A DNA stretch of 50,624 nucleotides from the NCBI GenBank assembly GCA_003168335.1, contig PMSM01000008.1:1-50624 (forward strand), written 5' to 3'. Positions 31,101 through 40,823 of the stretch are shown one piece after another (positions within the stretch are counted from its first letter, which is position 1; every line of letters begins with the position of its first letter). This stretch comes from Blastocatellia bacterium. Its GTDB lineage: Bacteria > Acidobacteriota > Blastocatellia > Pyrinomonadales > Pyrinomonadaceae. The notes under the pieces were generated by a model. It did not search any database. It saw nothing but the letters and a program-made list of their open reading frames with translations, and was not told the origin of the DNA. A program made the position numbers and the translations under genes.

Positions 31101-31333
31101 TAGAGCATGTTGTCCACGCCGTTCATCTGCTGTTCGAGCGGCGTCGCTACCGACTGCTCGATCGTCAGCGCGTCCGCACCTGTATAGTTAGTGGAAACGA
31201 TGATCTGCGGAGGCACGATCTCGGGAAACTGGGCCACTGGTAATCCCCGCATCGCCACCAGCCCACCGATCATTGTAATAATGGCGATCACGATGGCGAC
31301 GATCGGACGGTTAATGAAAAACCTGGATATCAT
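28172..31333 (-). CDS. RND efflux permease, HAE1 (AcrB/MexB-like)
   Basis: 1053 residues, normal HAE1 length, from ATG at 31333 (MISRFFINRPIVAIVIAI). Proton-driven inner-membrane pump for hydrophobic and amphiphilic compounds. The TM4 acidic pair is in LAIGLVVDDAIVVVEAVEHHIEEGM, the essential TM10 Lys in GLAAKNAVLIVEFAKAEV, and the periplasmic motif LPVAQFPEIVPPQI follows TM1. Docking and pore domains are both present. Upstream MFP ends 106 bp before it, with a hairpin repeat in the gap; the outer membrane gene overlaps the stop. Confidence 0.95.
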   Translation of the reverse strand: MISRFFINRPIVAIVIAIITMIGGLVAMRGLPVAQFPEIVPPQIIVSTNYTGADALTIEQSVATPLEQQMNGVDNMLYMQSTNANDGTMALNVTFDVDTNPNTDQVNVQNRMAQAQPNLPADVNQFGLTMRKSTGLPMLIISLFSPNKTYDSLFLGNYANININDALYRVPGVGEVRLFGASDYSMRIWVKPDALAKLGLTVPDLARAVQQQSTVNPAGQVGAEPGPKGKEKTYTVRAEGRLQTPEEFEQIVVRSNPDGSVVRMKDISRINLGALNYQQLTRFNGQPGSLIAVFQTPGSNALEVAAGVKKAIAQLKERFPPDLDYAVSLDTTRPVTEGISEIIKTLSIAIVLVILVVFVFLQNWRATLIPMIAVPVSLIGPFAVFPLLGFSINTLSLFGLVLAIGLVVDDAIVVVEAVEHHIEEGMSPRDATLRAMEEVSGPVIAIALILSSVFLPIAFVSGIQGRLNKQFAVTIAISVLISAFNALTLSPALSAMLLRPRKATRGPLGRFFWLFNWVFARVTRGYVNLSHGLIRKAIVGGLILLVFAVLDGVIGRKLPTSFLPEEDYGYMLLNVQLPPAASLERTDQVCKKIDAILAKTDGVQYYNAIIGFSLLTRVSASYNAFFFVALKPSDERNIEARAILEKLNGALASQVTEATAATFMPPSIPGLGASGGFSFWLQDRSGGTPDYLAQNLQKFLDAARKRPELANVNSQFSAAVPQIYADVDRDKALKQGVAVGDVYQTMQAFLGGLFLNQFNRFGRQWRVFLQAEGEDRLTEQNIGGFYVRNNDQNMVPLSALVTTRRVFGPEYTNRFNAYRAAQIIGAAAPGYSSGQAMAALEEVAQQVLPPDMSYDWADLSYQERKASGTAGAVFGLSIVIVFLILAALYESWSLPFAVLLTVPIAIFGAFVGLLLRGYDLDVYAQIGLIVLVGLAAKNAVLIVEFAKAEVDKGRELAEAALIGARLRLRPILMTSFAFIFGCVPLWIASGSGAASRRILGTVVIVGMLAATSIAIFVIPVTFYLVEKWSGKGKKHVPDMSDATPDLPEPASGD

Positions 31334-31356
31334 CGATCAGTTCTCTTCATGTCAAA

Positions 31357-31437
31357 ATGTCCGACAAACTCTATTGTGTCGTTGTCTCGGGAAAGAGACT
31401 CGCCAAAGTAAACGACAAACTGAAGTTTGTCGGACAT
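31357..31437. repeat. Inverted repeat between MFP and RND genes
   Basis: ATGTCCGACAAACT at 31357-31370 is perfectly mirrored by AGTTTGTCGGACAT at 31424-31437; the right arm also folds locally (ACAAACTGAAGTTTGT). It is a dispersed-type hairpin within the operon and may reduce or separate transcription of the two genes. Confidence 0.75.
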
Positions 31438-31439
31438 GC

Positions 31440-32732
31440 TTAGCTCCCCTTCTTCTCTGCGGTCCCGCTAACGAACGGCTTCGGGGTCACCACCATGCCG
31501 GCTTTGGCTTTTTGCGTACCTTCGGCGACAACGCGTTCTCCCAGCTTTAGTCCGTCCTCAATAATCCATTGCGACTCGATACGCTCACCAACCTTGACCG
31601 GCCGAATGCTCACCTTGTTATCGCTGCCCACGACGGCGACCTGATAACTGCCCTGCAGTTCGCTGACCGCACGCTGAGGGACCAACAGTGCTCCTTCTTT
31701 CGTGCTGGTTACGGCCCGGACTTTGCCATATTGGCCGGGCCTGAGCATATTGCCCGGATTTGGAAAAACTCCTGCTAACTTGATCGCCCCGGTCTTTTGA
31801 TCCACTTGCCGATCCGCCATAAAGAATCTGCCTTTCTGCGGATAAGTTGAGCCATCGGCCAGGATCAGATCGAGTGAGAGTCTCTTGTTCGCGGCGTCCC
31901 ATTCTGTTTGTGTCGTGCTGATTTTGCCGAAGCCCAGATAGTCCTGCTCGCTCATGGTGAAATAGACCTTGATCGGATCAACTGTCGAAATCGTGGCGAG
32001 GGATCCGCTGGTCGGGTTAACCAGATTGCCGACCTGGGCCTGGGCCAGGCCCACGATACCGTCAATGGGAGCGGTGATTCTGGTGAAGCCGAGATTCAGT
32101 TCCGCGGTTCTCACCGCAGCCTGCGCCGCCTCAACGGTAGCGCGCGCGGAGGTGATAAAGGCCTTCGCGGTCTCGACCGCGGCGCTCGACGATTTGACTT
32201 GCGCTAGGGCGGCCCGATTAGCCTGCACTGCATTATCGAGCTGCTCAGTGCTGATGGCCTTCTCTCTGGCAAGCGGCGTATAGCGATTGACGTCCGCCTG
32301 CGTCTTGCCCTGGTTCGCCTCAGCCTGCGTGAGATTTGCCTGAGCCTGATTGAGTTGCGCGTTCGCCTGTGACAACTGACCTTGAGCCTTCGCGAGATCC
32401 CCTTTGGCCTGATCCAGCATTGCCTGAAGCGGCCGCGGATCAATCTCAAACAACAACTGTCCTTTTCTTACGAAAGAACCTTCCCGGTAATCCTGCTTGA
32501 GCAGATAGCCCGAAACCTGCGCCCTGATATCCGCATTCACCATGCCGTCAAGGGTGCCGATCCATTCGTTGTAGATGGGAACATCCTGCTGCACGACCTG
32601 GACGACTTCGACTTCGGGCGCGGTTGCGGCCTGCGCCGATCTCTTCGAGCAGCCGGCGACCACCAGAAAGGCACAACCTATCAAGCAGAGAGCCGCCCAG
32701 ATCAATACCTTTCGTTTCAATGGAGTATTCAT
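31440..32732 (-). CDS. RND efflux periplasmic adaptor (MFP, AcrA-like)
   Basis: 430 residues from ATG at 32732; an in-frame extension to 32819 lacks a signal peptide and is unlikely. Residues 1-30 form a lipoprotein signal with lipobox VVAGC. Then the lipoyl half-motif VSGYLLKQDYREGSFVRKGQLLFEIDPRP, a long alpha-helical hairpin (repeated AQLNQAQANLTQAEANQ), ITAPIDGIVGLAQAQVGNLV and the beta-barrel (AGVFPNPGNMLRPGQYGKVR). Bridges the permease and the outer membrane factor. First gene of the three-gene operon; no regulator is encoded beside it. Confidence 0.93.
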   Translation of the reverse strand: MNTPLKRKVLIWAALCLIGCAFLVVAGCSKRSAQAATAPEVEVVQVVQQDVPIYNEWIGTLDGMVNADIRAQVSGYLLKQDYREGSFVRKGQLLFEIDPRPLQAMLDQAKGDLAKAQGQLSQANAQLNQAQANLTQAEANQGKTQADVNRYTPLAREKAISTEQLDNAVQANRAALAQVKSSSAAVETAKAFITSARATVEAAQAAVRTAELNLGFTRITAPIDGIVGLAQAQVGNLVNPTSGSLATISTVDPIKVYFTMSEQDYLGFGKISTTQTEWDAANKRLSLDLILADGSTYPQKGRFFMADRQVDQKTGAIKLAGVFPNPGNMLRPGQYGKVRAVTSTKEGALLVPQRAVSELQGSYQVAVVGSDNKVSIRPVKVGERIESQWIIEDGLKLGERVVAEGTQKAKAGMVVTPKPFVSGTAEKKGS

Positions 32733-33008
32733 AATTCTGACTGGGTTTTCGCGAGTGTGCGGCAGCGCCTCCCTGGCTCGTCTGATAATACCCGAACTCC
32801 TCAAGAAACTACGGGGCAACGATCAGAACAGGGCGCCATCCCTCTGCGATGATGAGGGTGGCGGGTCGAATCGTCTTCAGTATATTTTGCTGGGGAAAAA
32901 TACAACCCTATTCTAGTGCGAGCTTGCGGGATCAAGCAAGAGACCTCATTTCGAGTAGATTTATTTGTGCGTCCCAGCGATTTTATCTGTTGCCATAGCA
33001 ATGTTTGT

Positions 33009-33236
33009 CTACCGCCTTAGCTCCATGCGGTAGACATACCAGAGCAGTCCGCCGTTTAGACCAAAGCAAACCAGGCTAACCAACGCCGCGGGCCAGACTA
33101 CTGATTCATCACCGCCGAGGTAAGCATTCATCGTAGCCATCAACAACCACAATTGCAGCATCACGATAATCAACACAATACAGAGAATGCCGTAGACGAT
33201 TGTCAGGCGCTGCTCGCGTGAGAAGCGTCTCCTCAT
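33009..33236 (-). CDS. Small two-helix membrane protein of the molybdoenzyme operon
   Basis: 75 residues, start overlapping the Rieske stop by ATGA. Two transmembrane helices: about residues 12-34 (TIVYGILCIVLIIVMLQLWL) and 46-67. A short Arg-rich tail at each end. Similar in length and layout to small conserved proteins found beside Rieske/molybdopterin genes (possibly DUF6755). Its position as last gene of the operon suggests an accessory role in membrane assembly or quinone access, which is inference. Confidence 0.68.
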   Translation of the reverse strand: MRRRFSREQRLTIVYGILCIVLIIVMLQLWLLMATMNAYLGGDESVVWPAALVSLVCFGLNGGLLWYVYRMELRR

Positions 33237-33781
33237 ATCGTCTTTACCTCCACTCCGGTTGCATAGACGCCGCCGCGGCGCACTTCTAAATTGATTCGAG
33301 GCAAGGGCCTCTGCGGCGGCCCGGCAATCGGCGCTCCCGTGGCGAGGTCGAACGAACCTTCATGGCAAGGGCAATAAAATCGATTCTTGTCCGGTTGAGG
33401 AACAACGGCACAGGATAGGTGCGTACACTTCTGGCTGTAAGCTACAAACGTTTTTTCATCTGTGCGCACGAGAACGCAAGTATCGTGAGCCTCGGGATAG
33501 ATGAACGCGAGGGATCCGCCGATGGGCAGCTGATCGGCAGTCGCGATCTGCCGGATGGGTGCTTCACCACGTCGCTTGCGTAGGAAATTGCGCACTACGA
33601 TCCAAAACTGGCCGGCAGTAAATGCCAGGCTAATCAAGACCATGAACTTGGTAAAGTCGCGGCGAGAGAGGTAATGGGCTTGCGGCCAGTCAATCGGAAA
33701 GTCCTGGCGCCACTTCGGTTGTTCGTCGAGCGATTCACCGTCCGGCGAAATGGTCAATTCTTCCCGATCGCTCCCAATCAT
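33233..33781 (-). CDS. Rieske [2Fe-2S] protein
   Basis: 182 residues from ATG at 33781, overlapping the 4Fe-4S gene stop (ATGA). One N-terminal transmembrane anchor at about 45-66 ([21 protein letters not shown]) preceded by SRRDFTK, a Tat-like twin-Arg signal. The cluster is bound by CTHLSCAVV and CPCHEGSFD. About 180 residues fits a membrane-anchored Rieske subunit. No cytochrome b or c1 gene follows, so it probably works in this molybdoenzyme complex rather than in a bc1 complex. Confidence 0.9.
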   Translation of the reverse strand: MIGSDREELTISPDGESLDEQPKWRQDFPIDWPQAHYLSRRDFTKFMVLISLAFTAGQFWIVVRNFLRKRRGEAPIRQIATADQLPIGGSLAFIYPEAHDTCVLVRTDEKTFVAYSQKCTHLSCAVVPQPDKNRFYCPCHEGSFDLATGAPIAGPPQRPLPRINLEVRRGGVYATGVEVKTI

Positions 33782-34422
33782 TGACTTTGTTCCTCGTTGT
33801 ACATTCCATCCAGAATGTTCAGGGAAATCGTTTTGCCGCTACCGCGTTCGCTCATCGCTGCTGTTACATCCACGTACTCGGCCTTACCAGATTTCGGTAA
33901 CATCATGTTTACTTTCGTGGTAATGGTCTGCTCACCAAATCGGAATTGATTCGTCGCCACTGAGCGGGGCCGAAGCAGTTCGATCTCTTCGCGCGTGCCG
34001 AAGAAAAGTGCCTGACTTGGACATACGGTAGCGCACATGGGCTTGAGACCTTCAGAGGTCCGGTCGTAACACATGTCACACTTCATCATCAGTTTGAATT
34101 CCGTCTTCATCTTCGGTACGCCGAATGGACAAGCCAGCACACAGTTATTGCAACCAATACAACGCGGCTTGAGGGCGGTCTGCACGACACCATCAGCAGT
34201 TTTCTTAATCGCATCTGCCGGACACACTTCGGCGCAAGTTGGCGAATCGCAATGCAGACAGACCACCGGGGCGGTCTGGATCGAATGCGCACGGTCGACA
34301 TAGTCGAGATGAATCATCGAGTAGCCCTTGTGCGTTTCACATTCGCTGCACGCCTGCACACATGCCTGGCAGCCAATGCAGCGATTGGGATCCATGAAGA
34401 ATTCATTTTGTTCAGGAACCAT
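33778..34422 (-). CDS. Four-cluster 4Fe-4S electron-transfer subunit (NrfC/HycB-like)
   Basis: 214 residues. Four cysteine groups: [38 protein letters not shown] and [20 protein letters not shown], the ferredoxin-like subunit pattern of DMSO-reductase-family enzymes. No signal peptide, so it probably faces the cytoplasm with the Mo subunit. Its start overlaps the end of the Mo subunit gene by 11 bp and its stop overlaps the Rieske start, showing one transcription unit. Confidence 0.93.
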   Translation of the reverse strand: MVPEQNEFFMDPNRCIGCQACVQACSECETHKGYSMIHLDYVDRAHSIQTAPVVCLHCDSPTCAEVCPADAIKKTADGVVQTALKPRCIGCNNCVLACPFGVPKMKTEFKLMMKCDMCYDRTSEGLKPMCATVCPSQALFFGTREEIELLRPRSVATNQFRFGEQTITTKVNMMLPKSGKAEYVDVTAAMSERGSGKTISLNILDGMYNEEQSQ

Positions 34423-36631
34423 TACCGGTCGCCTTCCTCACGCGCACTGCACACACTTTGTATTCGGGAATCTTGGAAATCGGATCCTGCGCGGAGATTG
34501 TTAATTGATTTATGCTCTTACGTCCGGGCCAATGATAGGGGACGAAAACCGTATCGGGTCGAATTGTTGTCACGACCATCGCCGGCAGGGTTATATCGCC
34601 CCGTCGCGATTCAACCGTCGTCAAATCGCCATTGGCAATGCCTAGCTTCTGTGCGAGCTGCGGATGAATCTCAATCAGCGGTTCGGGATACTGATCCACG
34701 AGCGGGCCGATGCGTCGCGTTTGGGTCCCAGAAAGAAACTGGCTGACTACACGGCCGGTGGTCAGCATCAGCGGATACTCCTCATCTGTGTCTTCTGCAG
34801 GCGGAGTGTAGGGAGCGACGTTGAAGCGCGCTCTTCCATCCGGGAAGTAAAATGGGCCGCTGCCTTTCGCGATTGGATTCAACGATCCTAATTCAAACAG
34901 CCGCGGAGTGCCCGGATGGTCGTCGCTCGGGCATGGCCAAAAGACACCGTACTGCTTTTCAATCTTTTCGTATGTTATTCCTGAGTAATCCGCAATCCCA
35001 CCCTTTGAAGCGATACGCAGCTCATTGAAAATTTCGCGAGGGCTGGAGAAGGTAAAACCCTTTTCACGTTCCAGCGCCTTTGCGATGTCCTGGATGATGC
35101 GCCAGTCCTGCTTAGCATCGCCTGGCGGATCGACAGCCTTATTGATCTTGATTACGCGCCCCTCGATTTGCGTGACCACGCCTTCGTCCTCTTCCTGCAG
35201 TGAACCCGGCAACACAATGTCAGCATGCTCCGCCGTTTCGTTGAGGAAGAAATCGATGGCCACATAGAACTCGAGTTTTTCCAGACACCGCGTAATGAAA
35301 CTATTATCGGGGAGCGAAACCTTTGGATTGAAGCAGATACTCAACAGCCCGCGTATCTCGCCCCGATCGATTAGGCGAAACATCTCGTAAGCATCGACAC
35401 CAGCTTGCGGCATCTCCTCGGGAGTGATTCCCCAAACTCCGGCGACGTATGCGCGGTGTTCAGGATTGCTGATGTCGCGGGCGCCTGGAAGCTGATCACA
35501 TTTTTGTCCGTGCTCGCGGCCGCCTTGTCCATTAGCCTGGCCAGTAATCGTGGCGTAGCCACAATTTTCGCGACCAATCCGGCCTGAGGCGAGCACCATA
35601 TTGATAGCGCCAAGGCAATTCTGAACTCCGTGCGTATGGTGCTCGATGCCGCGTGCGTGCAGCAGAAAACTTGATTTCGCCTGACCCCACCATTCAGCCG
35701 CCTGGCGAATTGCTCGCTCGGAAATTCCGGTAACTTCGGCAGTCTTCTTCGGATTCCATTCGTGCACGTGCTCGGCAACTGCTTCGAAACCCACAGTGTG
35801 TTTAGTAATGAAATCGTGATCCAGCCAGTCGTTTTCGATCATCAAGTGCAGGATGCCGTTGAAGAGGGCAATATCGCGCCCAGGCTTCACCGGCAGAAAT
35901 AGATCGCAGGTGCGGGCGATCGGAGTGATGCGCGGGTCAACAACAATGATCTTCGCGCCATACTCTCGCGCTTGCCACACGTAGTTCGTGGTAATCGGCG
36001 CGCATTCAGCAATGTTTGCTCCGCTGATCCAAACGACTTCCGCCTTGAGTATGTCTGACCAGGGATTCGCGGCGCGATCGATGCCGAACGCCTTTTTGTT
36101 GGCCGCGCCCGCGCTGACCATGCAAAGCCGTCCGTTGTAATCGATGTTCGCGGTCTTCAGACACATGCGCGCAAACTTGCCCATCAGGTAGGCCTTTTCC
36201 GTGGTCAAGCTGGCGCCCGTAAGAACGCCGAACGCATCGTTGCCATGCGTGGATTGGATTCGCTGAATCTCTGCAGCTACCAGTGCGATTGCCTGGTCGT
36301 AAGCCAGCTCGCGAAATCCGCCTTCACTGGCAGGATCGCGTTGATAAGCATGGAGCAATCGATCGGGATGAGAACCTTGCAGGTAACGTTTCACGCCCTT
36401 GGGACAAAGCATGCCGCGATTGAAAGGAAACTCTTCCCACGGCTCGAAGCCGATCACCTCGTTGTCTTTGACCTTGAGTTGAATGCCACACTGCTGGCCA
36501 CAGAAGCAACAGTGGGTCTTCACCAGCTTGTCAGGTTCGACTCCCGTTTCCAGTCGCACGCCAGCAGCGTAAGCCGGATGCGGGCCAAAGTGTTCTATAA
36601 ATTCTAAAGTGTTTTCCGTCGCTTGTGCCAT
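34412..36631 (-). CDS. Molybdopterin oxidoreductase, nitrate-reductase-like catalytic subunit
   Basis: 739 residues. N-terminal [4Fe-4S] site CCFCGQQCG with a distal Cys in GMLCPKG. NYNGRLCM-type segment ([17 protein letters not shown]) places a Cys where Nap/Nas nitrate reductases have the Mo ligand. [21 protein letters not shown] and the C-terminal [19 protein letters not shown] are typical of NarB/Nas-like enzymes. No Tat signal, so cytoplasmic. It lacks the extra C-terminal [2Fe-2S] domain of NasA. Nitrate is the best guess; formate or another oxyanion is possible. Followed by ferredoxin-type, Rieske and small membrane genes, preceded by a membrane subunit 17 bp upstream. Confidence 0.88.
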   Translation of the reverse strand: MAQATENTLEFIEHFGPHPAYAAGVRLETGVEPDKLVKTHCCFCGQQCGIQLKVKDNEVIGFEPWEEFPFNRGMLCPKGVKRYLQGSHPDRLLHAYQRDPASEGGFRELAYDQAIALVAAEIQRIQSTHGNDAFGVLTGASLTTEKAYLMGKFARMCLKTANIDYNGRLCMVSAGAANKKAFGIDRAANPWSDILKAEVVWISGANIAECAPITTNYVWQAREYGAKIIVVDPRITPIARTCDLFLPVKPGRDIALFNGILHLMIENDWLDHDFITKHTVGFEAVAEHVHEWNPKKTAEVTGISERAIRQAAEWWGQAKSSFLLHARGIEHHTHGVQNCLGAINMVLASGRIGRENCGYATITGQANGQGGREHGQKCDQLPGARDISNPEHRAYVAGVWGITPEEMPQAGVDAYEMFRLIDRGEIRGLLSICFNPKVSLPDNSFITRCLEKLEFYVAIDFFLNETAEHADIVLPGSLQEEDEGVVTQIEGRVIKINKAVDPPGDAKQDWRIIQDIAKALEREKGFTFSSPREIFNELRIASKGGIADYSGITYEKIEKQYGVFWPCPSDDHPGTPRLFELGSLNPIAKGSGPFYFPDGRARFNVAPYTPPAEDTDEEYPLMLTTGRVVSQFLSGTQTRRIGPLVDQYPEPLIEIHPQLAQKLGIANGDLTTVESRRGDITLPAMVVTTIRPDTVFVPYHWPGRKSINQLTISAQDPISKIPEYKVCAVRVRKATGNGS

Positions 36632-36648
36632 GTGGTTCTTGCCGACCT

Positions 36649-37794
36649 TTACGGATGAAAGTTTGTCCGATCCTCTTCGCCCAATGGCCCCTGATTTGGA
36701 CCCGGATTGCCGAGCACTGGCGTCGGCACCAGGCCTTCCATATCGAGTGACGCGCTCGACTCAGTCCTCCAGAGTTGCCCCTGCGCGAGCGCGAGCATCG
36801 ATCGCCGGCAAGGTGGACAGATCCACTGGTAATGCTCGATTGAGTTATCCTTCATCTCGTATCGGTAACCGAGTTGTCTTTCCACCTTGATCAAATCTTC
36901 CACGTGCATGCGCGACGTAAACGGCGCGCCGCAACGCCGGCAGTTTGCAGGCTCTTCGCGCTGGCCCACGTCTTTATAAAAACTAACTCCCAATTGCGCC
37001 GGGCGCTGAAAGATGTGGAAAAATTTGCCGAACGGCAACCACAATAGTGTGAAGATCACCGTGATCGCGTGGATGATCGCGAGAAAGTCGTAGGCATAGC
37101 CTTTCATCCAAGTGTAACTGGCAGTCAACATTAATCCAGTGACACTGATCGCAAACAAAAGGATCAACGGCAGGAAGTCTTCGCCAAACTGCTGCAACGC
37201 CGCCGCGCCGTGATCCCTCATCCGTCGTCGCATCGCCAGCATCACTCCGGCCGTAACCATAATTGATGCCCAGACCAATCCATGAAAGACCAGGAAACCA
37301 AAGATCGAATGAATCGGAAATGCAAAAGTGGGAAAGCCAAAGAGGTAAGCGCGATACCAGTCGAAATTGTTTGGCAAAGTCTCAAAATGGATCCAGCCAA
37401 ATACGAGTGGAAAAGTGATCGCGATGGCAATCATGCAACCCCACATGAGCAACATATGCGTAGCCCATCGAAGTTTGCCGCGCTGCAGAATGAAGAGATT
37501 CAGACCGAAGTCGCTTGGGACTCTTATGAACCATTCCTTGATATTCTGGACCAGGTGTCGCGGCCGCAAGAAAACCTGCCAACCTCGCTTCCAATAAAGC
37601 GCGGTCGGGGGCCGCTGCAACCACATTGAATATCGATAAGTGATGCCGAAGGTGGCAAAGAGTACGGCAAAGGTGTAGCCGACGAGCGCCGCGTCGAAGT
37701 GGGCGAGGTTTCGTGAGCCCAGCACGATCAGGCCGGCCACGATCAGAGTGAACAGTGTTCCCCAAGCCCCGGCTCTAATTGTTTCCTTACTCAT
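36649..37794 (-). CDS. Membrane subunit (NarI-like) with C-terminal zinc-ribbon-like Cys pairs
   Basis: 381 residues from ATG at 37794; a TTG further upstream is less likely. About six transmembrane helices (for example [76 protein letters not shown]). Membrane His residues in [25 protein letters not shown] and IIHAITVI could ligate haem b and pass quinol electrons to the 4Fe-4S and Mo subunits. After the last helix the cytosolic tail has NCRRCGAPF and WICPPCRR, two CxxC pairs suggesting a zinc ribbon or Fe-S site. This tail is unusual for NarI. Confidence 0.78.
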   Translation of the reverse strand: MSKETIRAGAWGTLFTLIVAGLIVLGSRNLAHFDAALVGYTFAVLFATFGITYRYSMWLQRPPTALYWKRGWQVFLRPRHLVQNIKEWFIRVPSDFGLNLFILQRGKLRWATHMLLMWGCMIAIAITFPLVFGWIHFETLPNNFDWYRAYLFGFPTFAFPIHSIFGFLVFHGLVWASIMVTAGVMLAMRRRMRDHGAAALQQFGEDFLPLILLFAISVTGLMLTASYTWMKGYAYDFLAIIHAITVIFTLLWLPFGKFFHIFQRPAQLGVSFYKDVGQREEPANCRRCGAPFTSRMHVEDLIKVERQLGYRYEMKDNSIEHYQWICPPCRRSMLALAQGQLWRTESSASLDMEGLVPTPVLGNPGPNQGPLGEEDRTNFHP

Positions 37795-37859
37795 TGTCCG
37801 GATGCCCTTGATTGTTTCGCGGCGCAATCCTTAAGTCAAACCGTATCGCGCGCGCGTAA

Positions 37860-38954
37860 TCAAGCTCGGCGTCTTAGTAAGCTATGAATCAGCCCGATGA
37901 AAGTAATAAGCCAGGCGGCCAGAGCGACAAAGATGAATGCGCGAGGGATGAATAATAGGAAATCCAAATCCAACGCCTTTGATAATTGCAGAGTGCAGAC
38001 TGTGTACATGCCCAGAGGAAACACCATTCCCCAGTACAGCGGATCGTAGACGAGCGGGAAATGCTTGTGAAGATGTCGCCAGATCCCAAGTATGAACAAC
38101 AACGGAATCCACCAGGTACCCGCCGCCCAGAAGAACAAAGTAAATCCTTTTAGGAACGGCAAAATCTCGCCGAGAAAGCCCCACGTGTGCGCTGCAATGA
38201 TCAGTCTTGCGCCTGCCAGAGTCGTAATGGCGACAGCTCCCATGTTAATCCAATAGGGAGGAGTGAGCGTCACAGTTGTGAGGTTAACGAAAGTGACACG
38301 ATAGAAGATGAGTGTGATGAGTATCAGGTAAAGCATACAGCCGAGCAGAAACATACAGAGCGTGAAGAAAAGCAAAGGCTCACGATATGATCCAAAGTCA
38401 TCCGCCAGCAGCGTTCCCAACACGGAAATTGATTGCGTCGCCACTGCCGCAAGCAACCACGCACCGCTGATTCCGGTCTCGAATAAAGGCTTATTCTCTC
38501 GCACTGTGACAGCGGTGAAGAACGTGTACATGACTAGCGCCCACAGTAAGAGGCCTAAGAACCAGAGAACCAGCGCCTCCCGGTGCCGCTCCGTCACGAT
38601 CAGCAACTGGCTGCCCAGCACACAAGTTCCTGCGACCACCGTGAAAAATCCGGGCCCGCGGATGTGATCCGAGATATCCGCTCTGACCCGCGGGAAAAAC
38701 CGTACTAGACGGATAATCAACAAGAACCAAAGGACCGCGTAAGCGACAAGGTTAATAGCCAGCAGCGCCCAGGCCAACCATTTCATTCCCAACAGAAATG
38801 CGGCAGTCGAAACGATCCCAGTGGCCATGACGACAGCAAAGTAGCCTGGAAACAGGTCAGCAGCCGCTTGGATGATTCGATTGTCTTTCACTTCGTTTCT
38901 CGTCAGTCTCTCACAGTCCGAATCCATCACATACCGAAGGTTTCGTTCAGGCAC
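37860..38954 (-). CDS. TDT/SLAC1-type transporter (TehA-like)
   Basis: 364 residues, start GTG at 38954 (ATG at 38927 also possible). About ten hydrophobic segments, beginning [23 protein letters not shown], the first-helix signature of the tellurite-resistance/dicarboxylate transporter family. Members are anion channels or carriers (SLAC1, TehA, Mae1). Beside a nitrate-reductase-like operon an anion such as nitrate or nitrite is a reasonable guess, not shown by sequence. Same strand as that operon with a 65-bp gap. Its start codon overlaps the stop of the phosphoketolase remnant. Confidence 0.85.
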   Translation of the reverse strand: MPERNLRYVMDSDCERLTRNEVKDNRIIQAAADLFPGYFAVVMATGIVSTAAFLLGMKWLAWALLAINLVAYAVLWFLLIIRLVRFFPRVRADISDHIRGPGFFTVVAGTCVLGSQLLIVTERHREALVLWFLGLLLWALVMYTFFTAVTVRENKPLFETGISGAWLLAAVATQSISVLGTLLADDFGSYREPLLFFTLCMFLLGCMLYLILITLIFYRVTFVNLTTVTLTPPYWINMGAVAITTLAGARLIIAAHTWGFLGEILPFLKGFTLFFWAAGTWWIPLLFILGIWRHLHKHFPLVYDPLYWGMVFPLGMYTVCTLQLSKALDLDFLLFIPRAFIFVALAAWLITFIGLIHSLLRRRA

Positions 38955-39093
38955 GCGCCTCTTTGCCGCCAGCGGTTTCCCTTTCTGCGTTTAGACTCCA
39001 GTTCCGGATTTCCGGCAGGTCTTGGCCGTGCTTGTCGATGTACTGCTTGTGCTCGATGAGCTTGTCGTGAACCATCTCCAGAGTAGTCTTTTC
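38947..39093 (-). pseudogene. C-terminal remnant of phosphoketolase
   Basis: A 48-codon frame directly after the phosphoglucomutase stop reads [13 protein letters not shown] and then [18 protein letters not shown], the highly conserved extreme C-terminus of phosphoketolase (usual ending HxxYIxxHGxDxPEIRxW). The other roughly 740 residues are absent; an in-frame TAG precedes it. Phosphoketolase and phosphoglucomutase genes are often neighbours, so a deletion has probably removed most of the gene. Confidence 0.75.
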
Positions 39094-39097
39094 CTAA

Positions 39098-40783
39098 CTA
39101 CTTCGCTTCTGCTGACGAAGTGCCGACGCTCCGCTTCGGCGCTGCCGCCAAAGCATCGCTGACAATCGTCTGGGCTTCCTCGAGGATGCGGTGCAGCTGA
39201 TCCGCTCCCCGGAAGCTCTCCGCATAGATCTTGTAGATGTTCTCGGTGCCTGATGGACGCGCCGCGAACCATCCGCTCGCGGTCACCACTTTCAAGCCGC
39301 CGATGAGCGCGCCGTTACCCGGCGCATTAGTGAGGACAGTCTGGAGTTTTTCGCCCGCCAACTCGGTGAGCTTTACCTGCTCGGGTGAGAGCTTCGCCAA
39401 CAGTCTTTTTTGATCAGGAGTGGCTGGCGCCTCAACCCGGTCATAGGCCGGCTCACCAAATTCACGCGTGAGGTCGCGGTAAATTTCGCCGGGATCGCGA
39501 TCCATCCGGGCCGTGATCTCTGCCGCCAGCAAAGCCGGAACAATTCCATCTTTGTCCGTCGTCCAAACGGCGCCATCCAGGCGAGCAAACGAGGCCCCGG
39601 CGCTCTCTTCGCCACCGAAGCCAAGCGAGCCGTCAAGCAAGCCATCAACGAACCACTTGAAGCCAACCGGAACCTCGTAAAGCTTCCGGCCAAGCTTCCC
39701 GGCAACGCGATCGATCATCTGGCTGCTCACCACTGTCTTGCCGACCGCAGCATCCTTGCGCCACCGCGGCCGGTGTTGGAAGAGGTAGAAGATGGCGACG
39801 GAAAGATAATGGTTGGGTGGCAGCAATCCTTCGGTCCGGGTAACAATACCGTGCCGGTCATGGTCGGTGTCGCAGGCCCAGGCAATGTCGAAGCGATTCT
39901 TGAGGTCGATCAACCTCTGCATCGCATAGGGTGAGGAAGGGTCCATACGGATCTGGCCGTCCCAATCTACAGTCATGAAACGGAAGGTCGGATCGACGGC
40001 GTCATTCACAACCTTGAGGTTCAATCCGTAGCGCTCGGCAATCGGCCCCCAGTAGTGGACCCCTGCGCCACCGAGCGGATCAACACCCAGGTTGATCTGC
40101 GCGCCGCTAATAGCGTCCATGTCGAGCACATTCGCGAGATCAGCAACGTAGGCATTGAGATAGTCGTGCCGGTGCGTCGTGGAAGCGCGCAGAGCTTTCT
40201 CGAAAGGAATCCTCTTCACACCCAGAAGTTCATTCTCGAGAAACTCGTTTGCCTTCGCCTCGATCCACGCGGTGACGACGGATTCCGCCGGGCCGCCGTT
40301 TGGGGGATTGTATTTGAACCCGCCGTCATGTGGCGGATTGTGTGACGGCGTGATAACGATGCCGTCGGCGAGCCCGGTCTTCCGGGCACGGTTGTAGGTG
40401 AGAATCGCATGCGAAATCACCGGGGTCGGCGTATATTCATCGCCCTCCGCGAGCATGACTTCCACTCCGTTTGCCGCCAGCACTTCAAGCGCGCTCACAA
40501 GAGCCGGCACGGATAGCGCATGCGTGTCCATGCCTAGAAAGAGTGGGCCATCGATCTTCTTCTGCGTCCGGTACAGGCAAATCGCCTGACTGATGGCAAG
40601 AATATGCCATTCGTTGAAGGCCTTATTGAATGCGGAACCGCGATGTCCCGAGGTGCCGAAGGCAACTCGCTGTGCTGGTACTGAAGGGTCAGGCGTCTCG
40701 GAATAATAAGCAGTGATGAGCCTGGGCACATTGACCAGCATGCTGGGCTCGGCTGGCTTTCCGGCGAGGGGACTGTTTTTCAT
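39098..40783 (-). CDS. pgm: Phosphoglucomutase, alpha-D-glucose-specific
   Basis: 561 residues, close to the 546 of E. coli Pgm. Interconverts glucose 1-phosphate and glucose 6-phosphate. Phosphoserine loop GIVITPSHNPPHDGG, metal site CDTDHDRHG, sugar-binding loop FGGEESAGASF, and phosphate-binding SGTENIYKIYAES are all intact. N-terminal VAFGTSGHRGSAFNKAFNE matches the family. ATG at 40783. Same strand as a HAD hydrolase 40 bp upstream; a phosphoketolase fragment follows immediately. Confidence 0.95.
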   Translation of the reverse strand: MKNSPLAGKPAEPSMLVNVPRLITAYYSETPDPSVPAQRVAFGTSGHRGSAFNKAFNEWHILAISQAICLYRTQKKIDGPLFLGMDTHALSVPALVSALEVLAANGVEVMLAEGDEYTPTPVISHAILTYNRARKTGLADGIVITPSHNPPHDGGFKYNPPNGGPAESVVTAWIEAKANEFLENELLGVKRIPFEKALRASTTHRHDYLNAYVADLANVLDMDAISGAQINLGVDPLGGAGVHYWGPIAERYGLNLKVVNDAVDPTFRFMTVDWDGQIRMDPSSPYAMQRLIDLKNRFDIAWACDTDHDRHGIVTRTEGLLPPNHYLSVAIFYLFQHRPRWRKDAAVGKTVVSSQMIDRVAGKLGRKLYEVPVGFKWFVDGLLDGSLGFGGEESAGASFARLDGAVWTTDKDGIVPALLAAEITARMDRDPGEIYRDLTREFGEPAYDRVEAPATPDQKRLLAKLSPEQVKLTELAGEKLQTVLTNAPGNGALIGGLKVVTASGWFAARPSGTENIYKIYAESFRGADQLHRILEEAQTIVSDALAAAPKRSVGTSSAEAK

Positions 40784-40823
40784 GACTTTCTCGTCATCAC
40801 TCGTTTTCGTTCATTGGTCTTCA

